A stretch of DNA of 64,000 bases, taken from positions 1 through 64,000 of the forward strand of contig JBFJVB010000005.1 in the NCBI GenBank assembly GCA_041624435.1, in the 5' to 3' direction. Positions within the stretch are counted from its first letter, which is position 1. The number at the start of each line of letters is the position of its first letter. Shown here piece by piece: positions 1 to 8,613 of the stretch. The notes under the pieces were generated by a model that searched no databases, was not told where the DNA came from, and saw nothing but the letters and a program-made list of their open reading frames with translations. A program made the translations under genes and the position numbers. The DNA is from Oceanococcus sp041624435 (GTDB taxonomy: Bacteria; Pseudomonadota; Gammaproteobacteria; Nevskiales; Oceanococcaceae).

Positions 1-1355
1 AGGTGCAGGAACTCGTTGGGGCCATGTGCGTTGGAGCCGGGACCCAGCACGCCGGTGATCACGAACTGGGCAGCCGGAAATTTTTCTCCCAGCATGCCCA
101 TGAACGGAATGGAGCCCCCTTCCCCCAGCATGGCCGCCGGCCGCCCAAAGGCGTGCTGTGAGGCGGCATCCACGGCCGTCTGTAACCAGGGCGCCAGGGG
201 CGGAGCATGCCAGCCGCTGGCAGCCTTGTCGGCTTCGAAGCGGACCTTCGCGCCATAGGGCGGATCGGCCTCCAGAATCTGCTTGATCCGTGCCGCGGCC
301 GCCGTGCCGTCCAGCGTAGGCGGAAACCGGAAAGACAGGCACAGGCTGGTGTATGGGCGCAGCACATTGCCGGCATCCGCCAGCCCCGGCATCCCGCCTA
401 TGCCGGTGTAGGACAAGGTCGGCCGCCAGGTCTTGCGCAGGATGATCTCGACATCGTCGTCGCAACTGAGTCGCGCCCCCGGCACCAGCGGGAAACTGCG
501 ACGCAATTCCGGCCCCAGAATTTCGGCCGCACGCCGCGCCTGTTCGATGCGCTGATCCGGAATCTCGACATTCAACCACTCGGGTGTCAGCGCCCCGGTT
601 TCCCGGTCTTCCAGGCGGGCAATCAACTGGTTGGCGATGCGGAAACTGGAGGGTACGGCCCCGCTCGCGGCACCGGAGTGCACCCCTTCGGCGAGGATAT
701 CCACGCGCAGCACGCCGACCAGATTCCCGCGCAACGAGGTGGTCAACCACATCTGCTCGTAGTTGCCCGCGCCGGAATCCAGGCAGACCACCAGGCTGGG
801 CGCGCCGATGCGCGCGGCCAGATGATCGACGTAGTACGGCAGATCCGGACTCCCGGATTCCTCGCCGGCTTCGATCAACACCACGCAGCGGGCATGTGCA
901 CGCTGCTGGCGCTGCAGGGCCAGAACCGCCGTGAGCGAAGCAAAACAGGCATAGCCGTCATCGGCGCCGCCGCGACCATACAGCTTGCCGTCCTTGATCA
1001 CCGGATCCCAGGGGCCGAGGCCCTCATCCCAGCCGGTCATTTCAGGTTGCTTGTCCAGATGGCCATACATCAGCACGGTGTCGTCACCCTGACCCGGAAT
1101 GTCGATGAACAGCAGCGGCGTACGCTGCGGCAGACGCACCACTTCTACCGTGGCACCGGCCAGGGGCTGGGCCTGGCACCAGCGTTCAAACTGCTGAACG
1201 ACACGTTCCATATGGCCGTTCTCCTGCCATTTGGGATCGAACAGCGGCGACTTGTTGGGCACCCGGATGTACTCAAGCAGTTCCGGAACGATCTGCTCGT
1301 CCCAGTGGGCATCAATGAACTCGCGCGCGACGGCATGCTCCAGGCTGGCGGTCAT
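1..1355 (-). CDS. M20 family metallopeptidase (dipeptidase-like), 3' end outside window
   Basis: The reading frame runs without a stop from the ATG at 1355 to the left edge, so about 451 residues are present and the C-terminus is missing. The translation shows M20 landmarks: YGHLDKQPE (metal His-Leu-Asp) near residue 95, GRGGADDG with the bridging Asp, EAGEESGSPD with the catalytic Glu pair, and a later dimerisation (lid) segment. The family hydrolyses dipeptides or N-acyl amino acids with two zinc ions. Its ATG overlaps the tdh stop codon by 4 bases (ATGA), so it is probably translationally coupled to kbl-tdh. Its substrate cannot be read from the sequence. Confidence 0.85.
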   Translation of the reverse strand, partial: MTASLEHAVAREFIDAHWDEQIVPELLEYIRVPNKSPLFDPKWQENGHMERVVQQFERWCQAQPLAGATVEVVRLPQRTPLLFIDIPGQGDDTVLMYGHLDKQPEMTGWDEGLGPWDPVIKDGKLYGRGGADDGYACFASLTAVLALQRQQRAHARCVVLIEAGEESGSPDLPYYVDHLAARIGAPSLVVCLDSGAGNYEQMWLTTSLRGNLVGVLRVDILAEGVHSGAASGAVPSSFRIANQLIARLEDRETGALTPEWLNVEIPDQRIEQARRAAEILGPELRRSFPLVPGARLSCDDDVEIILRKTWRPTLSYTGIGGMPGLADAGNVLRPYTSLCLSFRFPPTLDGTAAAARIKQILEADPPYGAKVRFEADKAASGWHAPPLAPWLQTAVDAASQHAFGRPAAMLGEGGSIPFMGMLGEKFPAAQFVITGVLGPGSNAHGPNEFLH

Positions 1356-2395
1356 TGCCGTGCTCCATCCGGATTCCAGTTCAGCAACACCTTGCCCGAC
1401 TGACCCGATTCCATGGTGTCAAAGCCCTGCTGAAACTCATCGATCGGATACTCGTGGGTGATGATGGCATCGACGTTCAGACCGGATTCGAGCATGGCGG
1501 TCATCTTGTACCAGGTTTCAAACATCTCCCGGCCGTAGATGCCTTTGAGCGTCAGGCCCTTGAACACCAGCTTCTCGTAATCCACCGGCACCGGTCCGGC
1601 CGGAATGCCCAATTGGGCGATCCGCCCACCGTGATTCATCGCAATCATCATCTGACTCATTGCCTGCGGGTTACCGGACATTTCCAGGCCCACGTCAAAA
1701 CCTTCGCGCATGCCCAGCTCGCGGGTCACCTCATCCAGCTTCTCGCGGGCCACATTGACCACCCGGTCCGCGCCCATGCCGTGCGCCAGCGTAAGACGGT
1801 AATCGTTGATGTCGGTAACCACCACATGCCGTGCGCCCACGTGCCGGGCAATCGCGGCGGCCATGATGCCGATCGGCCCGGCGCCGGTAATCAGGACATC
1901 CTCACCGACCAGATTGAAGGCCAGGGCGGTGTGCACCGCATTGCCCAGAGGGTCGAAGATCGCCGCATGCCGGTCATCCACCCGATCCGGGATGGGGAAC
2001 ACATTGCTCGCCGGCACGACAAGATACTCGGCGAAACTGCCCGGCCGGTTGACCCCGACACCGATGGTATTCCGACACAGATGGCGGGTACCTGCCCGGC
2101 AATTACGGCAATACCCGCAGGTAATATGCCCCTCGCCTGACACCCGCTGCCCGGGCTTGAGCCCATTCACGTGGCTGCCAATGTCCGCCACCGTGCCGAC
2201 GAATTCATGGCCAACCACCATCGGCACCGGAATCGTGTGCTGGGCCCATTCATCCCAGTGATAGATGTGCATGTCGGTGCCACAGATCGCACTCATCGAA
2301 ACCTGGATCAGCACATCGTTGGGACCCACTGCCGGGATCGGCACATCCACCAGCCAGATGCCGGGCTCGGTCTTCAGTTTGGACAGCGCTTTCAT
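1352..2395 (-). CDS. tdh: L-threonine 3-dehydrogenase
   Basis: A 347-residue zinc-dependent medium-chain dehydrogenase that oxidises L-threonine to 2-amino-3-ketobutyrate with NAD+. ICGTDMHIYHWDEW (about residues 37-50) holds the catalytic-zinc Cys, and GHEFVG follows with its His and Glu. The structural-zinc cysteine cluster lies near residues 96-110 (CGYCRNCRAGTRHLC). The Rossmann motif is GAGPIG. Length matches the family (about 341-347). It overlaps kbl upstream and the M20 peptidase downstream by 4 bases each. With kbl it forms the threonine to glycine plus acetyl-CoA pathway. Confidence 0.95.
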   Translation of the reverse strand: MKALSKLKTEPGIWLVDVPIPAVGPNDVLIQVSMSAICGTDMHIYHWDEWAQHTIPVPMVVGHEFVGTVADIGSHVNGLKPGQRVSGEGHITCGYCRNCRAGTRHLCRNTIGVGVNRPGSFAEYLVVPASNVFPIPDRVDDRHAAIFDPLGNAVHTALAFNLVGEDVLITGAGPIGIMAAAIARHVGARHVVVTDINDYRLTLAHGMGADRVVNVAREKLDEVTRELGMREGFDVGLEMSGNPQAMSQMMIAMNHGGRIAQLGIPAGPVPVDYEKLVFKGLTLKGIYGREMFETWYKMTAMLESGLNVDAIITHEYPIDEFQQGFDTMESGQSGKVLLNWNPDGARQ

Positions 2396-3588
2396 GTGAT
2401 CACCCCCAGATTCCGGCCAATCTCGGCGAAGGCCGTCAGAGCCTGATCCAGCTGCGCCCGGGACAGGCTCGCGGACATCTGGGTGCGAATCCGGGCCTGC
2501 CCCTGCGGCACCACCGGATAGGCGAAACCGACCACATAGATGCCCTGCCCGAGCAAGGCCTCCGCCATGTCGCGCGCCAGCCGTGCATCCCCCAGCATGA
2601 CCGGCACGATCGGGTGCTCACCCGGCAGCAAGCTGAACCCAAGACGCTCCAGTCCGGCGCGCCAGTAGGCCGTGTTTTCGAACAGGCGCCGCCGCAGATC
2701 CTCACCCTCCCGAACGCAGCGAATCGCCGCCAGCCCACCCGCCACCAGCGCCGGCGCCACGCTATTGGAGAACAGATACGGCCGGGCGCGATTGCGCAAA
2801 CTTTCGACCACCGGCGAACTGGCCGCCACGAAGCCACCGGATGCGCCGCCCAGAGCCTTGCCCAGGGTCCCGGTGATGATGTCGACCCGGCCCTCGACAC
2901 CACGGTATTCCGGGCTACCGCGGCCGTGAGCGCCGAGCACCCCATGGGCGTGGGCATCGTCGATCAGGACCAGCGCGGCGTAACGCTCCGCCAGCGCGCA
3001 GATTTCGTCCAGCGCGGCGATCGTGCCATCCATGGAAAACACCCCGTCGGTGACGATCACCCGCCGGCGCCGATCCCGGGCCTTGCGCAGACAGGCCTCC
3101 AACTGCTCCAGATCACCGTGGGCGTAGCGCTGCCGCTGGGCTTTGCACAGGCGAATCCCGTCAATCAGGCTGGCATGGTTCAGGGCATCGGAAATAATCA
3201 TGTCTTCCGCCGAGAACAGGGCCTCGAACACCCCGCCATTGGCATCGAAGGCCGATGGAAACAGGATCGCATCGGCCGTGCCCAGCCAGTCGGCGATGGC
3301 CCGCTCAAGCTCACGGTGCAGATCCTGGGTGCCGCAGATGAAGCGCACCGAAGCCATGCCGAAACCATGACTGTCCAGGGCGGCATGAGCGGCTTCGATC
3401 AGCGCCGGCGCATTGGCCAGGCCCAGGTAGTTGTTGGCGCACAAATTGATCAGCTCGGCCCCATCGACCAGGCCAATTTGCCCACTCTGGGCCGTACTGA
3501 TCACGCGTTCACGTTTGTACAGCCCCGCCTGTTCAAGCTCGCCCAGCTGTGCGCTGAGCTGCGCGTCGAAATCCTCACCTGCCGCCAT
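2392..3588 (-). CDS. kbl: 2-amino-3-ketobutyrate CoA ligase (glycine C-acetyltransferase)
   Basis: PLP-dependent alpha-oxoamine synthase that cleaves 2-amino-3-ketobutyrate with CoA to glycine and acetyl-CoA. The PLP-lysine segment is GTLGKALGGASGG. Other landmarks are the NNYLGLAN start region, FDANGG, and DDAHAHGVLG with the PLP-contacting Asp and His. An upstream in-frame start at 3633 would add 15 residues, but a TATAAT hexamer on the same strand lies downstream of it at 3630-3625, so a transcript from that promoter would not include it. The ATG at 3588 gives 398 residues, the usual family size. First gene of the kbl-tdh-M20 set, divergent from putA. Confidence 0.94.
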   Translation of the reverse strand: MAAGEDFDAQLSAQLGELEQAGLYKRERVISTAQSGQIGLVDGAELINLCANNYLGLANAPALIEAAHAALDSHGFGMASVRFICGTQDLHRELERAIADWLGTADAILFPSAFDANGGVFEALFSAEDMIISDALNHASLIDGIRLCKAQRQRYAHGDLEQLEACLRKARDRRRRVIVTDGVFSMDGTIAALDEICALAERYAALVLIDDAHAHGVLGAHGRGSPEYRGVEGRVDIITGTLGKALGGASGGFVAASSPVVESLRNRARPYLFSNSVAPALVAGGLAAIRCVREGEDLRRRLFENTAYWRAGLERLGFSLLPGEHPIVPVMLGDARLARDMAEALLGQGIYVVGFAYPVVPQGQARIRTQMSASLSRAQLDQALTAFAEIGRNLGVIT

Positions 3589-3624
3589 AGTCCTGCCCGC
3601 CAACCCGCCTTGTTTGCGCTGGCT

Positions 3625-3630
3625 ATTATA
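3625..3630 (-). promoter_or_regulatory. Candidate -10 box of the kbl-tdh-M20 operon
   Basis: A perfect TATAAT, preceded directly by TG, reads toward kbl about 40 bases before the chosen kbl start. The -35 region at 17-bp spacing is weak (GCGAAC). The site sits between two divergent catabolic genes, kbl and putA. Inference from hexamer match and position only. Confidence 0.5.
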
Positions 3631-3671
3631 CATTATTGTATGTACTGGTTCGCCCGGCCTGGAGTCCGCCT

Positions 3672-6600
3672 GTGCAAAGCCTGCGTGACAAGATTCGCCA
3701 GCTCAAGCATGCCGATGAAGCCCTTGTCATCGAAGGTCTGCTGGCCGCCAATCAGCTGGATGAAACGGCGCGGACCACGATCGGCCGCAAAGCCGCCAAT
3801 CTGGTCTCGGTCGCGCGACAGATGCACCTGCAACAGGGCTCGCTGCAGGCCTTCCTCGCGGAATTTGGCCTGTCCAATACCGAAGGCATGACCCTGATGT
3901 GTCTGGCGGAGGCTTTGCTGCGCATCCCGGACGCCGACACCCAGGACGCCTTGATTGCCGAACGTCTCCTGGCCGGGGATTGGGCCCGGCACCTGGGGCA
4001 TTCGGATTCCAGCTTCGTCAACGCGGGCATCTGGGCTCTGATGTTGAGCGGACGCCTGGTGGAGGTGCCGGAGCGCGGCCGCCATAGCCCGATGGACGGA
4101 CTCAAACGCCTGCTTAGCCGCGGCAGCGAGCCGATGATTCGTGCCGCCCTCAGGCAGGCGATGAAAATCATTGGCGCGCAGTTCGTCTTCGCGCCCAGCA
4201 TCGGCCAGGCACTGACGGCCCGGGCACGCCTGCCGCCCGGGCAACGGCTGTTTTCCTTCGACATGCTCGGCGAAGCGGCGCGCACCGACGCAGCGGCGCA
4301 GCACTATCTGCACACCTATCGCGCGGCCATCATCGCGGTGGGAACCAGCATCGCTGCGCCCGGCCGTGATCCGGCCCAGCATTCTTCGGTCTCGATCAAG
4401 CTGTCGGCCCTGCATCCACGCTATGAGCAGCGCCACGCCGCACGACTTCAGGCCGAACTGCTGCCCCGGCTGCAGGAGCTGTGCTTGCTTGCCGCGGGAT
4501 TCGGCATCCAGCTGACCATGGATGCGGAAGAAGCCGATCGGCTGGACCTGTCCCTGGAGCTGTTCGAGCAGCTCTGCCGTGATCCCCGGCTCCAGGGCTG
4601 GAACGGTCTGGGCCTGGCGGTCCAGGCCTACCAGAAGCGGGCCCTGGCGATGCTGGACTGGCTGGCCCAGCTGGCGACCGAAACCGGCCGGGTGATACCG
4701 GTGCGGCTGGTGAAAGGCGCGTACTGGGACAGCGAAATCAAACTCAGTCAGGTGCTCGGCCATGCGGATTTTCCGGTGTTCACCCGCAAGTGCGCAACCG
4801 ACTTCTCCTATCTGGTCTGCTGCCAGCGTCTGTTCGCGCATGCGGACCAGCTCTACCCCCAGTTCGCCACCCACAATGCTCACTCCATTGCCGCGGTGGA
4901 GCATCTGGGCCGCGGCCGACCCTATGAATTGCAGCGTTTGTACGGCATGGGCGAGTTGCTTTACGCGGCGGCCGGGGACAGCCTGCTCGAACGCGGCACG
5001 CCTATCCGGGTGTACGCGCCGGTCGGACCCCATCGGGAGTTGTTGCCCTATCTGGTGCGTCGCCTGCTGGAAAACGGCGCCAATTCGAGCTTTATCCACC
5101 ATTTCATGGACCCGCGGGTGCCGGTCGACCGCATCGTCGCCGATCCGCAAGCCGCCGTGGCGGCCCAGCCGACCACGCGCGGCAGCGGCATCACCCACCC
5201 GGCGGCGCTGTATCCCGGGCGCCGCAGCGCCCGCGGGCTGGATTGCAGCGCCGTGGAGACCACCACGTCCCTGCTGGCCGCACTTGCCGAGCTGGATCAG
5301 CAGACCCTGGAGGCGGGCTGTCTGATCGATGGCCGACTGTGCGGCGGTCCAGCCCGACCGATACTGTCGCCAGCCGATCAAGCCCGGCAGATCGGCGCGG
5401 CCCGGCAGGCGCGCTCTGCGGACATCGAAGCGGCGCTTCGCGGCGCGCAAGCCGCCCAGCGCCCCTGGGATCAACGCGGCGGGCTTGAGCGTGGCGCGAT
5501 CCTGCGGGCCATGGCCGACGCCCTGGAGCAGCATCGCAACCGCCTGCTGCATCTGCTCTCCCGCGAGGCCGGACGGACCCTGAAGGATGCCGTGGACGAA
5601 GTGCGCGAAGCGGTCGATTTCTGCCGCTACTACGCGACCCAGGCCGAAGCCCTGTTTGCAACGCCCCGCCCGCTCCCGGGCCCGGCCGGGGAAGCCAATA
5701 CCCTGCATTTGGGCGGGCGCGGGGTTTTCCTGTGCATCTCGCCCTGGAATTTTCCACTGGCGATCTTCACCGGTCAGGTCGCCGCTGCCCTGGCCGCAGG
5801 CAATAGCGTGATCGCCAAACCCGCCGCGCCAACGCCCCTGATCGCCTGCACCGTGACCCAGCTGTTTCACGCCGCCGGAGTCCCGCCGCAGGTCCTGCAG
5901 CTGCTGATCGGGGACGGCGCCCGGCTCGCTGCCCCGCTGCTGGCCGATGCGCGCATCGCCGGCGTCGCCTTCACCGGTTCCACCGCCACCGCGCAGCGGA
6001 TCAACCGCAGTCTGGCTGCGCGTGACGGCGCCATCGTGCCGCTGATCGCCGAAACCGGCGGACAAAATGCCATGGTCGTGGATTCCACCGCCTTGCTGGA
6101 GCAGGTCACCGATGACGTCATGACGTCCGCGTTTTCCTCCGCCGGGCAACGCTGCTCCGCACTGCGCATCCTGCTGGTACAGGAGGCCGTGGCCGACCGG
6201 TTGCTGAACCTGCTCGGCGGCGCGATGCAGGAATTGCACATCGGCGACCCGGGCCGACTGGAAACCGACATCGGACCATTGATCGATAGTGAGGCGCGCG
6301 AGCAGGTGCTGGAACATTGCGCGCGGATGGACCGGGAAGCGCGCCTGCTCGGTGCGGCCGTCCTGCCGGCCACCCTGCCCACCCGGCACAGCTTCTTCGC
6401 CCCGCGGATCTATGCGATCGACTCCATCGCCCAGTTGCGCCAGGAGGTTTTTGGACCGGTCCTGCACGTCCTGCGCTATACCCCCGACACCCTGGAACAT
6501 CACCTCGAGGCCCTGCACGCCACCGGCTACGGCCTCACCTTTGGCATACACACCCGCATCAGCGCCCGGGCCGACAGCCTGTTTTCCCAGTCCGACGCCG

Positions 6601-6788
6601 GCAATGTGTACATCAATCGAAACATGATCGGCGCGGTGGTGGAAGCGCAACCCTTCGGTGGTGCGGGCCGGTCAGGAACCGGCCCCAAGGCCGGCGGCCC
6701 TCATTACCTGCCCCGCTTCGCCCAGGAACGCACCAGGTCCATCAACACCGCGGCAATCGGCGCCAATCCGGATCTGTTCATGAGCTAA
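3672..6788 (+). CDS. putA: Bifunctional proline dehydrogenase / glutamate semialdehyde dehydrogenase, short PutA
   Basis: Oxidises proline to glutamate in two coupled steps. The N-terminal half is the FAD-dependent proline dehydrogenase barrel: MDAEEADRLDLSLELFEQL, VRLVKGAYWDSEIK and the YELQRLYGMGE stretch near residues 280-430. The C-terminal half is an aldehyde dehydrogenase: SPWNFPLAIFTG, AFTGSTATA, AETGGQNAM with the catalytic Glu, and SSAGQRCSALR with the nucleophile Cys near residue 827. A GTG at 3672 with GGAG 8 bases upstream is preferred over an in-frame TTG at 3636. At 1038 residues it lacks the N-terminal ribbon-helix-helix repressor domain of the 1320-residue enterobacterial PutA, so it should not regulate its own gene. 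A 1005-residue open frame on the opposite strand is a GC-rich shadow. Confidence 0.94.
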   Translation: MQSLRDKIRQLKHADEALVIEGLLAANQLDETARTTIGRKAANLVSVARQMHLQQGSLQAFLAEFGLSNTEGMTLMCLAEALLRIPDADTQDALIAERLLAGDWARHLGHSDSSFVNAGIWALMLSGRLVEVPERGRHSPMDGLKRLLSRGSEPMIRAALRQAMKIIGAQFVFAPSIGQALTARARLPPGQRLFSFDMLGEAARTDAAAQHYLHTYRAAIIAVGTSIAAPGRDPAQHSSVSIKLSALHPRYEQRHAARLQAELLPRLQELCLLAAGFGIQLTMDAEEADRLDLSLELFEQLCRDPRLQGWNGLGLAVQAYQKRALAMLDWLAQLATETGRVIPVRLVKGAYWDSEIKLSQVLGHADFPVFTRKCATDFSYLVCCQRLFAHADQLYPQFATHNAHSIAAVEHLGRGRPYELQRLYGMGELLYAAAGDSLLERGTPIRVYAPVGPHRELLPYLVRRLLENGANSSFIHHFMDPRVPVDRIVADPQAAVAAQPTTRGSGITHPAALYPGRRSARGLDCSAVETTTSLLAALAELDQQTLEAGCLIDGRLCGGPARPILSPADQARQIGAARQARSADIEAALRGAQAAQRPWDQRGGLERGAILRAMADALEQHRNRLLHLLSREAGRTLKDAVDEVREAVDFCRYYATQAEALFATPRPLPGPAGEANTLHLGGRGVFLCISPWNFPLAIFTGQVAAALAAGNSVIAKPAAPTPLIACTVTQLFHAAGVPPQVLQLLIGDGARLAAPLLADARIAGVAFTGSTATAQRINRSLAARDGAIVPLIAETGGQNAMVVDSTALLEQVTDDVMTSAFSSAGQRCSALRILLVQEAVADRLLNLLGGAMQELHIGDPGRLETDIGPLIDSEAREQVLEHCARMDREARLLGAAVLPATLPTRHSFFAPRIYAIDSIAQLRQEVFGPVLHVLRYTPDTLEHHLEALHATGYGLTFGIHTRISARADSLFSQSDAGNVYINRNMIGAVVEAQPFGGAGRSGTGPKAGGPHYLPRFAQERTRSINTAAIGANPDLFMS

Positions 6789-6845
6789 GGTCCGGACCAG
6801 GCGCCATCTTGTCGCCGCCCCGGATGCCGGTGCACACTGCCGCCC

Positions 6846-7253
6846 ATGGCATTTTTCACGATCGGGAAACTGGCCAAGGCCAGTGGTGTTGCGGTTGATA
6901 CGGTGCGCTACTACGAAAGCGAAGGCCTCCTGCCGCCCCCGCAACGCAGTCCCGCCGGCTATCGCCTTTACGCGGAAGACACGCTGCGGCGACTGCGCTT
7001 CATTCGCCGGGCCAAAGATCTGGGCTTCAATTTGCGCGAGATCGCCAGCCTGCTCCAACTCAGTGAACAGGCGGGCAGTTCGGCGCAGGTCAAGCAGCTG
7101 ACCGCCCAGAAACTGCGCCTGGTGGAAAGCAAGATCCACGCGCTTGAGCAGATGCACGCGGCATTACAGGCGCTGGAGCAGCACTGCGATGGACAAGTTG
7201 AAATCCGCGATTGCCCGATCATCGCCGCGCTCAATGGGGACGCCGAGCCCTGA
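6846..7253 (+). CDS. MerR-family regulator, heavy-metal (CueR/ZntR-like) type
   Basis: 135 residues. The N-terminal winged helix-turn-helix is clear (FTIGKLAKASGVAVDTVRYY, then GYRLYAED and LRFIRRAKDLGF). A long dimerisation helix follows, then a C-terminal cysteine loop (HCDGQVEIRDCPII) resembling the metal-binding loop of CueR/ZntR/HmrR proteins, with Cys-X8-Cys. Such proteins activate promoters with an overlong spacer when metal binds. No metal efflux or chaperone gene lies next to it, so the target is unknown; it may act elsewhere. It begins 57 bases after putA and may share its transcript. Confidence 0.8.
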   Translation: MAFFTIGKLAKASGVAVDTVRYYESEGLLPPPQRSPAGYRLYAEDTLRRLRFIRRAKDLGFNLREIASLLQLSEQAGSSAQVKQLTAQKLRLVESKIHALEQMHAALQALEQHCDGQVEIRDCPIIAALNGDAEP

Positions 7254-7294
7254 ATAGCGGCGACCGCTTCCCAGCACGGCCAACCCAGCCCCTG

Positions 7295-7309
7295 TCGGCC
7301 TCAGGCCGA
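7295..7309. repeat. 15-base perfect inverted repeat between merR-like gene and mltB-like gene
   Basis: TCGGCCTCAGGCCGA is a 7+1+7 palindrome in the 139-base gap. The one-base centre is too tight for an RNA hairpin without opening the top pairs, so a protein site or a weak terminator is possible. No further support. Confidence 0.3.
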
Positions 7310-7392
7310 ACCCGGCAAAGCCCACGCCGAGCGTGAAGTTCATGAATGATCCGGGCTAGGATAGGACGTTCTTTCGCAAAGCCCCGGGCGCC

Positions 7393-8610
7393 ATGAATCG
7401 CAGCTTCCATTCAACCCTCCTGTGTGCCTGCCTGCTCGGCCTGACGGCACCGCCACCCGCCAGCGCGGGGCAGTTCAGTGAATGCATCCCGCGCTGGCAG
7501 CAGCTGGCGACGGATCAGGGCCTGCCCTCCAGCGTCGTGGCACAACTGATTCCGGCGCTGAGCGAGATTCCACGCGTCCTGGAACTGGATCAACGTCAGC
7601 CCGAATTCACCAGCACCTTTGCCGGCTATCTGAAAACGCGCCTGACCAGCACGCGGATCGAACGCGGGCAGATTCTCCTCGAAGAACAGGCCGAACTGCT
7701 GGCGCGGCTGACCCGCCAGTACGGTGTACCTGGCCGCTTTCTGGTCGCATTCTGGGGACTGGAAACCAACTTCGGCAGCTATCTGGGCAATATGTCCACC
7801 TTGAATGCACTCGCGACCCTGGCCTGCGATGAACGCCGCAGCGCCTATTTCACCCGCGAATTGCTCACCGCCCTGGACCTGGTGCAACGCCAGAAGCTGG
7901 ACCCCGCCGCGATGACCGGTTCCTGGGCGGGTGCGATGGGGCATACCCAGTTCATGCCGAGCAATTATGCGCGCTACGGGGTGGACGGCGATGGCGATGG
8001 CCGGATCGACCTGTGGGGCAGCATTCCGGATGCCCTGAGTTCGGCGGCCAATTTTCTGCAACAGCTGGGCTGGGACGCCGGTGTGCGCTGGGGCCGCGAA
8101 GTCTCTCTGCCCACAGATTTTGATTACGCGCTGGCCGGGCTGGATCAACCCCGGCCGCTGGAGGAATGGCGGCGGCTGGGCCTGCGCCATGCGCAGGGCG
8201 GCCCCCTGCCCGTGGCGCCCATCGATGCGGCCCTGCTCGTGCCGGCAGGCCATACCGGCCCGGCCTTTCTGGCCTACCAGAATTTTCGCGTGATCATGCG
8301 CTGGAATCGCTCCGAATTCTACGCCCTGTCGGTGGGCTTGCTGGCCGACCGCATCGCCGGCGCCGGCCCTTTGGTACGGCCACCGCCACAAGACACCGCG
8401 CGCCTGAGCCGGGCCAGTATCGAAGCCCTGCAATCCGCCCTGAACCGGCGGGGTTTCGACGCCGGCACGCCAGACGGTATTCTCGGGCCTGGCACGCGCA
8501 GGGCGATCAGTCGTTTTCAGGCCTCACGGGGCATGATCGCGGATGGCTATCACGCGCCCGAGGTTTTTGCCGCCTTGCAGGTGAACAGAGACACGAACGA
8601 TGAGAACTGA
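7393..8610 (+). CDS. Periplasmic lytic murein transglycosylase, MltB family, with peptidoglycan-binding domain
   Basis: 405 residues. A Sec signal peptide (residues 1-26, ending PPPASAG) is followed by an SLT_2 domain. The likely catalytic Glu124 is in FWGLETNFGSYLG, and GAMGHTQFMPSNY matches the family substrate-site motif. The C-terminus (about 335-400) is a PG_binding_1 domain (LNRRGFDAGTPDGILGPGTR). The enzyme would cleave the MurNAc-GlcNAc bond to give 1,6-anhydro ends during wall turnover. There is no lipobox Cys, so it is probably soluble. The next gene starts 3 bases later, suggesting one transcript. Confidence 0.9.
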   Translation: MNRSFHSTLLCACLLGLTAPPPASAGQFSECIPRWQQLATDQGLPSSVVAQLIPALSEIPRVLELDQRQPEFTSTFAGYLKTRLTSTRIERGQILLEEQAELLARLTRQYGVPGRFLVAFWGLETNFGSYLGNMSTLNALATLACDERRSAYFTRELLTALDLVQRQKLDPAAMTGSWAGAMGHTQFMPSNYARYGVDGDGDGRIDLWGSIPDALSSAANFLQQLGWDAGVRWGREVSLPTDFDYALAGLDQPRPLEEWRRLGLRHAQGGPLPVAPIDAALLVPAGHTGPAFLAYQNFRVIMRWNRSEFYALSVGLLADRIAGAGPLVRPPPQDTARLSRASIEALQSALNRRGFDAGTPDGILGPGTRRAISRFQASRGMIADGYHAPEVFAALQVNRDTNDEN

Positions 8611-8613
8611 ATC

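Noticed and set aside
3633..6650. 1005-residue open frame on the minus strand
   Set aside because: It is antisense to putA, whose product has full family motifs. The shadow has low-complexity Gly/Gln/Arg-rich sequence and no family features; long antisense frames are expected at this GC content.
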